Shown here: piece by piece, positions 43,074 through 51,739 of the stretch
Position numbering within the stretch: position 1 is the first letter of the stretch
Layout of the letters: the number at the start of each line of letters is the position of its first letter
Source: Hyphomonadaceae bacterium
GTDB taxonomy: Bacteria > Pseudomonadota > Alphaproteobacteria > Caulobacterales > Aquidulcibacteraceae
DNA length: 64,000 nucleotides
Assembly: GCA_023384105.1 (NCBI GenBank)
Contig: JAHDXR010000009.1
Coordinates: 89,615 to 153,614 of the forward strand
Reading direction: 5' to 3'
Translations under genes and position numbers: made by a program
The notes under the pieces: model-generated
Databases searched by the model: none
Told to the model about the DNA's origin: nothing
What the model saw: only the letters and a program-made list of their open reading frames with translations

Positions 43074-43808
43074 TTGGGCGAAACCGTGCTTTTGCTCGCC
43101 GTGGCGATTGGCGCGGCCGCTGCGCTTTATTCCTCGGTAGGGCATGGCGGCGCCTCGGCCTATATCGCGCTCATGGCGCTGGCGGGGCTGGCGCCGGATG
43201 AAGTTCGCCCGGCGGCGCTGGTGCTCAATATCCTTGTCGCCGGCCTTGGCGCGTTGCGCTACCTGCGTGCGGGCCGCTTCGACTGGCAGGTGTTCTGGCC
43301 GTTCGCGATCACCGCCATACCCGCCGCCTTCCTCGCCGGGCGCATCGATGTTCCCGAGCACGTCTATCGTCCGCTGCTCGCGGCTGCGATCGCCGCCGCG
43401 GCGCTGCGCTACCTCATCTGGCCGCAGATCGACGCCATCAAACCCGGCAAGGCGCCGCCGAAAGCCGTCGCGCTGCCCGCGGGCGCCGGGCTCGGCGCGC
43501 TCGCCGGGCTTACCGGTATTGGCGGGGGCGTCTATCTTTCCCCGCTGCTCGTGTTCGCCGGCTGGGCCGATCCCCAGCGCGCCACCGGCATCGCCGCCTG
43601 CTTTATCGTCGTGAACTCGGTGGCGGGGCTGGCCGGCCGCGCCTCATCGCTGGCGTTGCTGCCGTCCTACCTGCCCTGGTTCGTCCTCGCTGCTATAGTC
43701 GGCGCCATGATCGGTACGACGCTTAGCCTCAAGGGCCTGAGCAAAAGCGGCCTGCTCCGCGTTCTTGGCCTCGTACTCGGCGTCGCCGCCGTGGCGCTGG
43801 CGACATGA
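43074..43808 (+). CDS. TauE/SafE-family membrane protein inside the Moco operon
   Basis: A 244-residue membrane protein with about eight helices. It shows the TauE/SafE duplicated motif: ALYSSVGHGGASAYIALMALAGLAPDEVRPAALVLNILVAG in the first half and GAGLGALAGLTGIGGGVYLSPLLVFAGWADPQRATGIAACFIVVNSVAGLAG in the second. The TTG at 43074 follows the moaD stop by one base. Family members export sulfite or sulfoacetate, or move other small anions. Its place between moaD and moaE suggests handling of sulfite, thiosulfate or an oxyanion linked to molybdoenzyme work. Substrate unknown. Confidence 0.82.
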   Translation: MGETVLLLAVAIGAAAALYSSVGHGGASAYIALMALAGLAPDEVRPAALVLNILVAGLGALRYLRAGRFDWQVFWPFAITAIPAAFLAGRIDVPEHVYRPLLAAAIAAAALRYLIWPQIDAIKPGKAPPKAVALPAGAGLGALAGLTGIGGGVYLSPLLVFAGWADPQRATGIAACFIVVNSVAGLAGRASSLALLPSYLPWFVLAAIVGAMIGTTLSLKGLSKSGLLRVLGLVLGVAAVALAT

Positions 43809-44263
43809 CGCGCGTGGTTCTTTCCGCCGCCGCCTTCTCCGCGGACGCAGAACTTTCCCGGTTCGCGCGCGGCCGCACCGCCGCCACCGGCGCGCTCGCG
43901 AGCTTCGTCGGCTATTGCCGCGCGACCTCCGATCACGGCGCCGTCGAGGAGATTGTGCTCGATCACTATCCGGGCTTCACCGAAAAAGAGATCGAGCGGC
44001 TGAGCCGCGCCGTCGCCGAACGGCGCGAGCTGATCGACCTCTTGGTGATTCACCGCATCGGCGCCGTTCCGGCTGGCGAACCGATCGTGCTGGTCGCGGC
44101 GCTGAGCAGCCATCGCGCCGCCGCCTTCGCCGCCGTCAGCGAGATGATGGACTATCTCAAAACCGACGCGCCGTTCTGGAAACGCGAGCAAGGCCCCGAC
44201 GGCGCGCGCTGGATCGACCCGACTGCGGCGGATTACGCCCGCCGCGAGGAACATGCGAAATGA
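43805..44263 (+). CDS. moaE: Molybdopterin synthase catalytic subunit
   Basis: A 152-residue MoaE protein. Typical elements are GALASFVGYCRA near residue 36, VEEIVLDHYPGFTEKEIERL, VIHRIGAVPAGEPIVLVAALSSHRAAAFAAVSEMMDYLKTDAPFWKRE and DGARWIDP. The active-site Lys is in KTDAPFWK. It inserts two sulfurs from MoaD into cPMP to make molybdopterin. The ATG overlaps the TauE/SafE stop (ATGA), and its own stop overlaps the next gene. Confidence 0.94.
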   Translation: MTRVVLSAAAFSADAELSRFARGRTAATGALASFVGYCRATSDHGAVEEIVLDHYPGFTEKEIERLSRAVAERRELIDLLVIHRIGAVPAGEPIVLVAALSSHRAAAFAAVSEMMDYLKTDAPFWKREQGPDGARWIDPTAADYARREEHAK

Positions 44264-44808
44264 ACGACACCTCCCACGGCTGCCGCATCGACGAATCGCT
44301 GCCGTTCAAGCCGGTGCGCGTCGCCGTGCTGACCATCTCCGACACGCGCGACGATGAGAGCGACACCTCCGGCCCGCTGCTGATGGATCGCGTGAAGCGC
44401 GACGGCCACATCGTCGCCGCCCACGCCATCGTCCGCGACGATGTCGGCGCCATTCAAGCGCAGGTGCGCGATTGGATCGCCGATCCCGCGGTCGACGTCG
44501 TGGTGACCACAGGCGGCACCGGCCTCACCGGCCGGGATGTCACGCCCGAGGCGATTCGGCCGCTGTTCGAGAAAGAGATCGAGGGTTTCGCAATCGTCTG
44601 GCACATGCTGAGCTATCAGAGCGTCGGCCTTTCGACGCTGCAATCGCGCGCCTGCGCGGGCGTGACCGACGGCAAGTTCATTTTCGCCCTTCCGGGCTCC
44701 AACGGCGCCTGCAAGGACGGCTGGGACAAGATCATCCGCTGGCAGCTCGACAGCCGCCACAGGCCCTGCAATCTGGTTGAAATCATGCCGCGGCTCACGG
44801 AGCGCTGA
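44260..44808 (+). CDS. moaB: MoaB/Mog-type molybdopterin adenylyltransferase
   Basis: A 182-residue MPT-binding protein: [32 protein letters not shown], then [40 protein letters not shown] and [17 protein letters not shown]. This is the MoaB/MogA fold, which adenylates molybdopterin before Mo insertion by MoeA. No separate mogA is in the operon, so it probably fills that role. ATGA overlap with moaE. The name MoaB rather than MogA follows the length and sequence style and is not certain. Confidence 0.9.
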   Translation: MNDTSHGCRIDESLPFKPVRVAVLTISDTRDDESDTSGPLLMDRVKRDGHIVAAHAIVRDDVGAIQAQVRDWIADPAVDVVVTTGGTGLTGRDVTPEAIRPLFEKEIEGFAIVWHMLSYQSVGLSTLQSRACAGVTDGKFIFALPGSNGACKDGWDKIIRWQLDSRHRPCNLVEIMPRLTER

Positions 44809-44813
44809 CCGCA

Positions 44814-45299
44814 ATGAGCGAACGCCTCACCCATCTCGACGACAGCGGCCGCGCCCGCATGGTCGACGTGAGCGGCAAGCCCGTCTCCAAGCGCGAGGCG
44901 ACCGCGCGCGGCTGCGTGCACATGGCGGCGGAGACCTTCGCGCGCGCGCAAAGCGGCGACACGCCGAAGGGCGACATACGCGCCATCGCCGAGATCGCCG
45001 GCGTGATGGGCGGCAAGCGCACGTCCGACCTCATCCCGCTGTGCCATCCGCTGCCACTGTCGAGCGTCAAGGTCGAAGTGACGCCGGATCCGGCGGCCCA
45101 CGCCTTCATCGTCACCGCGCGCGCCGCCACGACAGGCCAGACCGGCGTTGAGATGGAAGCGCTCACCGCCGTCTCGATCGCCTGCCTGACGATCTACGAC
45201 ATGCTGAAGGCGATCGACCGCGACATGGTGATCGACGACATCTGCCTGCTCGCCAAGAGCGGCGGCGCAAGCGGCGATTACGTACGGAGCGCGCCATGA
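44814..45299 (+). CDS. moaC: Cyclic pyranopterin monophosphate synthase
   Basis: A 161-residue MoaC that converts 3',8-cyclo-GTP to cPMP. Hallmarks are LTHLDDSGRARMVDVSGKPVSKREATARG, IAGVMGGKRTSDLIPLCHPLPLSSV and the C-terminal GVEMEALTAVSIACLTIYDMLKAIDRDMVI. The Lys and Asp active-site residues lie in the last block. It starts 5 bp after the moaB stop, and its stop overlaps the moeA ATG. Confidence 0.96.
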   Translation: MSERLTHLDDSGRARMVDVSGKPVSKREATARGCVHMAAETFARAQSGDTPKGDIRAIAEIAGVMGGKRTSDLIPLCHPLPLSSVKVEVTPDPAAHAFIVTARAATTGQTGVEMEALTAVSIACLTIYDMLKAIDRDMVIDDICLLAKSGGASGDYVRSAP

Positions 45300-46483
45300 T
45301 CACTGTCGCCGAAGCGCGCGAGATCATCGTGTCGAACGCGCGCCCGCTGGCCGCCGAGCCTGCGCCGATCGAGGCCGCGCTCGGCCGAACCCTGCGCGAG
45401 CGGGTCGTGGCGCAGCGGGCGCAGCCGCCCTTCGCGGCGTCGGCGATGGACGGCTACGCCGTGCGCAGCGCCGACACGCCCGGACGTCTGCGCCTTGTCG
45501 GTGAAGCGGGGGCCGGCCACGGCCTTTCGCGGCCGCTGCAGCGCGGCGAGTGCGCGCGCATCTTCACCGGCGCGCCGATCCCCGAAGGCGCCGACTCCGT
45601 CCTGATCCAGGAAGACGCCGAGCGCGATGGCGATACGGTCGTCGCGCCTAGCGTACGCCATGGCCTTCACGTCCGCGCCGCAGGCGTCGACTTCGAGCGC
45701 GCCGCTCTTCTGCTCGAGCCTGGGCGCATACTCGACGCCGCCGCCATCGCCCTTGCGGCCGCGGCGGGCCGCGCGGACCTCAGCGTCGCGCGCAGGCCGC
45801 GCGTGGCGCTGCTTTCGGGCGGAGACGAGATCGTGCCGCCCGGCGTCGAACCGGCCCCCGACCAGATTTTCGATTCCGTCAGCTACGGGCTCGCCGCGTT
45901 GATCGAGGGCGCCGGCGGTTCGCCTCTCCGCAGCGGCCCGCTGCGCGACGACGCCGCGGCGATCGCCGCGACCGTCGCCGACGCGCTGACCCGCGCCGAT
46001 CTGCTCGTACTGGTGGGCGGCGCCTCGGTCGGCGACCACGACCATGCGCGCCCCGCGCTGCGCGCGCTCGGCGCGGAACTTCTGTTCGAGAAGGTCGCGC
46101 TGCGTCCCGGCAAGCCGACCTGGTTCGCGCGCGGCGAGGGCAAGCTGGTGCTCGGCCTGCCCGGCAATCCCGCCTCCGCTTTCGTCTGCAGCCGGCTGTT
46201 CCTGCGCCCGCTGCTGGACAGCCTGCTGGGGCGCGACCCGGACGCGGGCGTCCGCACGCGCCACGCCAAGCTCCGCGGCGCATTGGCGGCCAACGGCGCG
46301 CGGGAAACTTACCTGCGCGCCCGTTTGGAGGCGGACTCCTCCGGCCAACTCTGGGTCTCGTGCGCCGCGAACCAGGATTCGTCGCTGATCTCCGTGTTCG
46401 CAAACTCCAACGCGCTGGTCCGGCGTTCGCCGCAGGCGCCATCCGCTGAGGAAGGCGAACTGGTTGAAGTGATCGATCTGTAA
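45296..46483 (+). CDS. moeA: Molybdopterin molybdenumtransferase
   Basis: A 395-residue MoeA that inserts molybdate into adenylated molybdopterin. Features include PFAASAMDGYAVRSADTPG, CARIFTGAPIPEGADSVLIQED, the MPT-binding LLSGGDEIVPPG and LLVLVGGASVGDHDH, and LRPGKPTWFARGEGKLVLGLPGNPASAFVCSRLFLRPLL. It closes the cofactor operon and uses the molybdate supplied by import. The C-terminal domain IV is short but present. Confidence 0.95.
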   Translation: MITVAEAREIIVSNARPLAAEPAPIEAALGRTLRERVVAQRAQPPFAASAMDGYAVRSADTPGRLRLVGEAGAGHGLSRPLQRGECARIFTGAPIPEGADSVLIQEDAERDGDTVVAPSVRHGLHVRAAGVDFERAALLLEPGRILDAAAIALAAAAGRADLSVARRPRVALLSGGDEIVPPGVEPAPDQIFDSVSYGLAALIEGAGGSPLRSGPLRDDAAAIAATVADALTRADLLVLVGGASVGDHDHARPALRALGAELLFEKVALRPGKPTWFARGEGKLVLGLPGNPASAFVCSRLFLRPLLDSLLGRDPDAGVRTRHAKLRGALAANGARETYLRARLEADSSGQLWVSCAANQDSSLISVFANSNALVRRSPQAPSAEEGELVEVIDL

Positions 46484-46523
46484 CAATAATCCGCCTGCGG
46501 CAAAAACGACCTCCAGGCGCGAT

Positions 46524-46537
46524 TTGAATTCGATCAA
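46524..46537 (+). promoter_or_regulatory. FNR-type box before the ThDP-enzyme operon
   Basis: TTGAA-TTCG-ATCAA, nine of ten matches, about 125 bp before the likely TTG start of the ThDP enzyme and 41 bp after moeA. It could drive the two downstream genes under oxygen limitation. Confidence 0.5.
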
Positions 46538-46661
46538 GGACACCCGCTGCGCCCCCACGTAGCGTAAGCGTCCCAGCTTGCGATCCGCTGGAAGTAGGGG
46601 TCAGTCGCCCGTAGGCGCCTGCGGAACGCTGGCCCCTAGCCCAAAATCCGGAGACGCCGCG

Positions 46662-48200
46662 TTGAAGTCTGCTCAACGTCTACTGGAATACGCCGCCAAA
46701 CAGGGCGTCAGCGCCTGCTTCGCCAATCCCGGCACCTCGGAAATGCATCTTGTCGCCGCGCTGGACGCGACGCCGCAAATCCGGCCCGTGCTTTGCCTGT
46801 TCGAAGGCGTCGCCACCGGCGCGGCTGACGGCTTCGGCCGCATGACGGGGAACCCCGCGCTCACCCTGCTGCATCTCGGCCCGGGCCTCGGCAACGGGCT
46901 CGCCAACCTTCACAACGCCTATCGGGCGCGCACGCCGATCCTTTCGCTGATCGGCGAGCACGCCACCTACCACCGCGCCAACAACCCGCCGCTCGCATCC
47001 GACATCACGGCGCTGGCGCGGCCGGTGTCGGCCTGGCTGAAAACGGTGGAACGGCCGCAGGACCTCGTGGTCGACACCGCGGCTGCGCTGCATGCGGCGC
47101 GCACGCTCGGCCCCGCGGCGCTCATCCTGCCGGCGGACGTCGCCTGGTCGGACGAAGAACCCGATCCGGTGACCAGCGCGCCGGACGCCAGCCCGCAGGG
47201 TTGGCTTGGCGCATTGGATCAAGCCGCCGCGGCGCTCGACGCACGCAGCGTGCTGCTGCTCGGCGGACGCAAGCTTTCCGCGCGCGCCTGTTCCGCCGCG
47301 CAGCGCATCGCCGAGAAAACCGGCGCGCAGGTCTACGTCGAAACTTTCCCGACGCGCATCGAGAGAGGCGCCGGCCGGGCGCCGCTTAAGCGGCTGCCCT
47401 ATCTGACGGAAATGGCGGTTGGCGTCCTGGCCGGGGCCGAGACCGTCGTGCTGGCCGGGGCCGTGAAGCCGATCGCGTTCTTCGCGCTGCCCGACCGCCC
47501 CACCGAGATCGCGCCCCCAGGCGCCTCGATCGTCGAGTTCTTTCCGCCGTTCGGCGATCCGACGGAAGCGCTGGAAGCGCTCGCGGACGCGGTCGGCGCC
47601 GCAAAGAGCCACGCCGCGCGCGCCGAGACGGCCGCTGGCGCGACCGACGCCGCCGCGCGCCTGGACCCCGGCGGATTCGCGCAGGCGATCGCGGCGCTGC
47701 TGCCGGAGAACGCCATCGTCTCCGACGAATCCAACACGCTTGGCCTCTATGCCTTCGACGCCGCCGCCGGCGCCGCGCCGCACGACTGGCTCACGCTGAC
47801 GGGCGGATCGATCGGTCAGGGCCTGCCCTTGGCGACAGGCGCCGCGGTTGCGTGCCGGGATCGCCGCGTCGTCGCCATCGAAGCCGACGGCAGCGCGCTC
47901 TACACGATCCAATCGCTGTGGACCCAGGCGCGGGAGGGGCTCGACGTCACCAACATCATCCTCAACAACGGCGCGTACGCGATCCTTAAGTTCGAAATGA
48001 TGCGCGCGGGCATCAACGCGCAGACCGAGGCCGCCGCGGAATTGTTCGACCTGCGGCGCCCCGGCATCGACTTCACGCAGCTGGCCGCCGGCTTCGGCGT
48101 GCCCGCGCAACGCGTGACCACGCTGGCCGAGTTCTCCGCCGCGCTGCGCCGGAGCTTCGCCACGCCGGGCCCCACCCTGATCGAGGCCATCTTTCCATGA
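46662..48200 (+). CDS. Thiamine-diphosphate enzyme (acetolactate synthase/benzoylformate decarboxylase-like)
   Basis: A 512-residue ThDP enzyme with the usual three domains. The catalytic Glu is in CLFEGVATGAADGFGRM, the middle Rossmann domain spans about 190-320, and the ThDP-binding motif is EADGSALYTIQSLWTQAREGLDVTNIILNNGAYAIL, where ADG replaces the common GDG. It resembles the COG0028 proteins annotated as acetolactate synthase without being a biosynthetic IlvB. The TTG at 46662 with GGAG upstream is preferred; upstream in-frame sequence is low quality. It overlaps the D-lactate dehydrogenase gene, so both probably act on 2-oxo or 2-hydroxy acids. Confidence 0.82.
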   Translation: MKSAQRLLEYAAKQGVSACFANPGTSEMHLVAALDATPQIRPVLCLFEGVATGAADGFGRMTGNPALTLLHLGPGLGNGLANLHNAYRARTPILSLIGEHATYHRANNPPLASDITALARPVSAWLKTVERPQDLVVDTAAALHAARTLGPAALILPADVAWSDEEPDPVTSAPDASPQGWLGALDQAAAALDARSVLLLGGRKLSARACSAAQRIAEKTGAQVYVETFPTRIERGAGRAPLKRLPYLTEMAVGVLAGAETVVLAGAVKPIAFFALPDRPTEIAPPGASIVEFFPPFGDPTEALEALADAVGAAKSHAARAETAAGATDAAARLDPGGFAQAIAALLPENAIVSDESNTLGLYAFDAAAGAAPHDWLTLTGGSIGQGLPLATGAAVACRDRRVVAIEADGSALYTIQSLWTQAREGLDVTNIILNNGAYAILKFEMMRAGINAQTEAAAELFDLRRPGIDFTQLAAGFGVPAQRVTTLAEFSAALRRSFATPGPTLIEAIFP

Positions 48201-49573
48201 CGACGCCTCTTCCCGCCGCGCTGCTTGAACGCCTGCGCACGCGCCTGGGCGACAGATTCTCGACGGCGGAAGCGGTTCGCAACCAGCACGCCGGCGGCGG
48301 CATGCATCTGCCGCCGCTGCCGCCGCAGGCTGTGGCCATGGCCAACAGCCTCGAAGACATCGTCGCCATTGTCAGCGCCTGCAGCGAGTTCGGCGTTCCG
48401 CTCGTGCCGTTCGGCGCCGGCACCTCGCTCGAATGCCATGTCGGCGCCGCGCGCGGCGGCGTCTCGATCGATCTGAGCGGCATGCAGCGCGTGCTGAAGG
48501 TCAATCTCGAAGATCAGGACTGCATCGTCGAGGCCGGCGTCACGCGCAACGCGCTGAACGCGCACCTGCGCCATACCGGTTTGTTCTTTCCGGTCGATCC
48601 CGGCGCCGACGCCACGATCGGCGGCATGGCCTCCACCCGCGCCTCCGGCACGACGACGGTGCGCTATGGCGGCATGCGCGAGAACGTGCTGGGGCTCACG
48701 GTCGTGACGCCGGACGGTTCGATCGTGCGCACCTCGCGCCGGGCGCGCAAGAGCGCGGCCGGCTACGATCTCACCCACCTGTTCGTCGGCGCGGAAGGCA
48801 CTCTGGGCGTCATCGCCGATGTCACCGTGCGGCTCTATGGCGTGCCCGAGGCGATCAGCGCCGCCGTGTGCTCGTTCCCCTCGGCGGCGACGGCGACCAT
48901 GTCGGTGATCGAGGCGGTGCAGCTGGGCTTGCCGCTCGCGCGCGCCGAGTATCTCGATCCGTCCGCCATCGCCGCAGTGAACGCCGCGTTCAAGACCGGC
49001 CACGACGTCGCCGATACGCTGTTCCTCGAATTCCACGGCGCGGAGGAGGAGGTCGCCCGCTGCGCCGAGCGCTTCAAGGGCATCGCCGCCGACAATGGCG
49101 GCGGCGAATTCCACTGGGCGACCGACGAGGAAGCGCGCACGGCGCTCTGGCGCGCGCGCCATCACGCTGGCTTGGCCATCGCCATGTCGCGCCCGGGCGC
49201 CGCGCCCTGGTCGACCGATGTCTGCGTGCCGATCAGCCGCCTTGCCGAGTGCATCGTTCAGACCAAGGAAGACCTCGCCTCGGCGCCGTTCTCCGCGGCC
49301 GTGCTCGGCCATGTCGGCGACGGCAACTTCCACGTCGTCCTCATGATCGACACTTCGTCACCCGACGAACTGGCGGCGGCGGAGCGCTTCAATGACACGC
49401 TTGTCGCCCGGGCGATCGACATGGACGGCACCTGCACCGGCGAACACGGCGTCGGCCTCGGCAAGCGCGAAGCCTTGAGAACCGAGCTTGGCGGCGCGGT
49501 CGAGCTGATGAAGTCGATCAAGCACGCGCTCGATCCGCGCGGCCTGATGAACCCGGAAAAGATTTTCATCTAA
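48197..49573 (+). CDS. FAD-linked D-lactate dehydrogenase/glycolate oxidase family
   Basis: A 458-residue flavoprotein of the VAO/GlcD type. The FAD-binding PCMH domain has VPFGAGTSLECHV, ADATIGGMASTRASGTTTVRYGGMRENVLGL and AGYDLTHLFVGAEGTLGVI. The C-terminal domain has VLGHVGDGNFHVVLMI and MDGTCTGEHGVGLGKREAL, with His residues that bind metal or substrate. It probably oxidises D-lactate or a related 2-hydroxy acid and feeds electrons to quinone or cytochrome. The ATG overlaps the stop of the ThDP enzyme. Confidence 0.88.
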   Translation: MTTPLPAALLERLRTRLGDRFSTAEAVRNQHAGGGMHLPPLPPQAVAMANSLEDIVAIVSACSEFGVPLVPFGAGTSLECHVGAARGGVSIDLSGMQRVLKVNLEDQDCIVEAGVTRNALNAHLRHTGLFFPVDPGADATIGGMASTRASGTTTVRYGGMRENVLGLTVVTPDGSIVRTSRRARKSAAGYDLTHLFVGAEGTLGVIADVTVRLYGVPEAISAAVCSFPSAATATMSVIEAVQLGLPLARAEYLDPSAIAAVNAAFKTGHDVADTLFLEFHGAEEEVARCAERFKGIAADNGGGEFHWATDEEARTALWRARHHAGLAIAMSRPGAAPWSTDVCVPISRLAECIVQTKEDLASAPFSAAVLGHVGDGNFHVVLMIDTSSPDELAAAERFNDTLVARAIDMDGTCTGEHGVGLGKREALRTELGGAVELMKSIKHALDPRGLMNPEKIFI

Positions 49574-49604
49574 AGCGCCGCGCCGAATATCGGACGCCTC
49601 GTCG

Positions 49605-49695
49605 CTATGAACCGCCGGCGCCTGTGTTCATTTCATCCTGATGCGAATGAGAAACGGAAACGCTGCATGCCGGCTTCCTGCCGGCAGCCCGGCTT
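49605..49695. repeat. Inverted-repeat element E3 (degenerate)
   Basis: A decayed relative of E1 and E2: left end CTATGAACCGCCGGCG, centre with CGAATGAG, right end GCATGCCGGC followed by CTGCCGGCAG. Again it lies between convergent genes (D-lactate dehydrogenase and AsmA). Confidence 0.6.
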
Positions 49696-49716
49696 CATCC
49701 TGCAAACGGCTCGAAT

Positions 49717-51666
49717 CTATCCGGACCGCGAACGCGACGCCGCCTCCACGGCGCGCACCTGCGGCAGCAGTTCCGCCTGGACCCGGTCGCGGATGTCGCT
49801 CGCATACTCGAACCGTCCCCACGGCCCGCGCACCGAGAACGGCACGACAACGCCCCCGCGCGGCGAACGCGGCGCAAGGCGCATGTCGAGCCGCCGCTGC
49901 GGCGCGTCGATGAGGCCGATCCCCGGAATGCGCAGATCTTCGGTGTTGAAGCTCAGATTGTCGGTGGCGAGCACGCCGTTATTGATCGCGAACGTGGCCG
50001 AGAAGCCCTGAAACGGCGTGCGCGCCTCCGGCGCGATCAGCTCGCCGCGTAGCGCGTTGCGGATCGTCGACGCCACGCCGCCGAGGTCGACGCCGTGCAG
50101 GACCCCCGACACCACCTCCAGATGCGTGCGCCCATGCAGCGCGTTGATGAAGTCGGTCTGGGTGCGCCCCTGCGTGCGCACGTTGATGCTCACCTCGGCG
50201 CGGCCCTCGATATTGGAATAGTTGATGGCGTCGGTCAGGAAGCGGCGCGCGTCGACATTGTTGAACGCCATGTCCTGCACGATCCGCGTGCTGTTGGCGT
50301 CGCGGGAGTCGATCTCGAACCGGCCGCGGCCCGAGCCGCCATAAAGCGAAACGTTATGCAGCGTCGCGGCGAGGTAGCCGTCGTTCAGCACGAGGTTCGC
50401 GCGCGCGGAGTCGATGCGCATGCTCTGCACCAGCACCGCGTGGGTGACGAGTTCCAGATCGGCGTTGAACGCCTTGAGGCCCGAGAAATCGACCGGCGTT
50501 TCCGTGGGCGCATCGCCGCGCACGTCGATCGCCCGCGGCGGCGGCTCGACCGACGCGATCTCGGCCCCCGGCGCTTGTTCGGCCGGCGCTTCGGCGGCGG
50601 CGGCCACTTCCCGCTCCGTCACCTCCGGCGTCTCGCCGATCAGGTACGGGTTCAGGTCGAAATCGAACAATTCGAGCCGGCCGCTCAGATAGGGCCGGCC
50701 CTCGCGCTCCGACAGCACGAAGTCGCCGCGCCCGCGCACGCGGTCGACGCCGAAGCCGGCGTTGCCGAACGCAAACGCGCCGTGGCCGATTTCGAGCCGC
50801 CCCGCCACCGCAAATTGCTCCAGGCCGACGCCGCCCTGAAACGGCGCGCCGACCCAGGCCGCGAGCTGACGCAGGCTCGGCCCGTCCGCGCGCACCATGC
50901 CCGCGAGTTCGCCCGACCCGGAGACGGTCTGGCCCTGGAATTCGGCGTTGACCAGTTCGCTGCGGATCTGCAGCGCCAGCGGCGTCAGCTCACCCCGCAT
51001 CGCCGCGCCGGGCCGGCCCATGTCGACGATGAAATCGACATCGCGGTCGGCGTACCGCAGCGAGCCCTCGACATGCATCGGCTGATCGAGACCGTCCAGC
51101 GCGGTGCGGAAATTGGCGTCGCCGACCACCCAGCCGGACCCGGTGCGCGCGTCGAAGAAGCTGAGTTCGCCGTCGACGATGCGCACGCTCTGGAGCGTCG
51201 TCCGCGCCGCGTCCACCTGCGGCTGCGTCGGCGCGGGCCCCGGCGCCGTGGATTCCGGCGCGGGGCGCGGCCGCAGCACCCAGTTGGGCGCGCCGGCCTG
51301 GTCGACTTCGAGCGCAATCTGCGGACGCCGCAACACCAGCCGGCGCACCACCACGCGCCGGTCGAACAGCGGCCGGATCTCCACGCCGATGTCGATCTCC
51401 TCGGCGGCGATGAAGGCGGGCGCCCGTCCGCCCTCTACATTGGCCAGCGTCACGTCATGGGCCCGCAGACCGAGCACCGGCCAGTAACTCACACCAACCT
51501 CGCCAGCGATGGTGGCGTCCCGGCCGGTGCCCGCCTCGACCGCCCGCTCCACCTCGGCGCGCACGTCCAGCCGCAGCACCAGCCAGGTCAGCACGCCCGC
51601 GCCGATCAGAGCCGCCGCCACGAGACCGCCGCCGATCAGCAGCGTCCAGCGCAACCAGGGTTTCAT
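49717..51666 (-). CDS. AsmA-family protein
   Basis: A 649-residue protein with one N-terminal membrane helix (LRWTLLIGGGLVAAALIGAGVLTWLV) and a large periplasmic region. AsmA features are VSYWPVLGLRAHDVTLANVEG near residue 60, FIAAEEIDIGVEIRPLFDRRVVVRRLVLRRPQIALEVD and the C-terminal VSINVRTQGRTQTDFINALHGRTHLEVVSGVLHGVDL, then LSFNTEDLRIPGIGLIDAPQRRLDMRL. AsmA-like proteins are bridge-like lipid-transfer or outer-membrane homeostasis factors. An Ala/Pro/Glu-rich linker lies near residues 340-370. It stands alone. Confidence 0.87.
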   Translation of the reverse strand: MKPWLRWTLLIGGGLVAAALIGAGVLTWLVLRLDVRAEVERAVEAGTGRDATIAGEVGVSYWPVLGLRAHDVTLANVEGGRAPAFIAAEEIDIGVEIRPLFDRRVVVRRLVLRRPQIALEVDQAGAPNWVLRPRPAPESTAPGPAPTQPQVDAARTTLQSVRIVDGELSFFDARTGSGWVVGDANFRTALDGLDQPMHVEGSLRYADRDVDFIVDMGRPGAAMRGELTPLALQIRSELVNAEFQGQTVSGSGELAGMVRADGPSLRQLAAWVGAPFQGGVGLEQFAVAGRLEIGHGAFAFGNAGFGVDRVRGRGDFVLSEREGRPYLSGRLELFDFDLNPYLIGETPEVTEREVAAAAEAPAEQAPGAEIASVEPPPRAIDVRGDAPTETPVDFSGLKAFNADLELVTHAVLVQSMRIDSARANLVLNDGYLAATLHNVSLYGGSGRGRFEIDSRDANSTRIVQDMAFNNVDARRFLTDAINYSNIEGRAEVSINVRTQGRTQTDFINALHGRTHLEVVSGVLHGVDLGGVASTIRNALRGELIAPEARTPFQGFSATFAINNGVLATDNLSFNTEDLRIPGIGLIDAPQRRLDMRLAPRSPRGGVVVPFSVRGPWGRFEYASDIRDRVQAELLPQVRAVEAASRSRSG

Positions 51667-51739
51667 GCCGCACTCCCAGCCAGAGTTCCCGGCAGCCTAG
51701 CCGCTAGCGCCGGGCCCCGGAATAGCTATCTAGGGGCGC

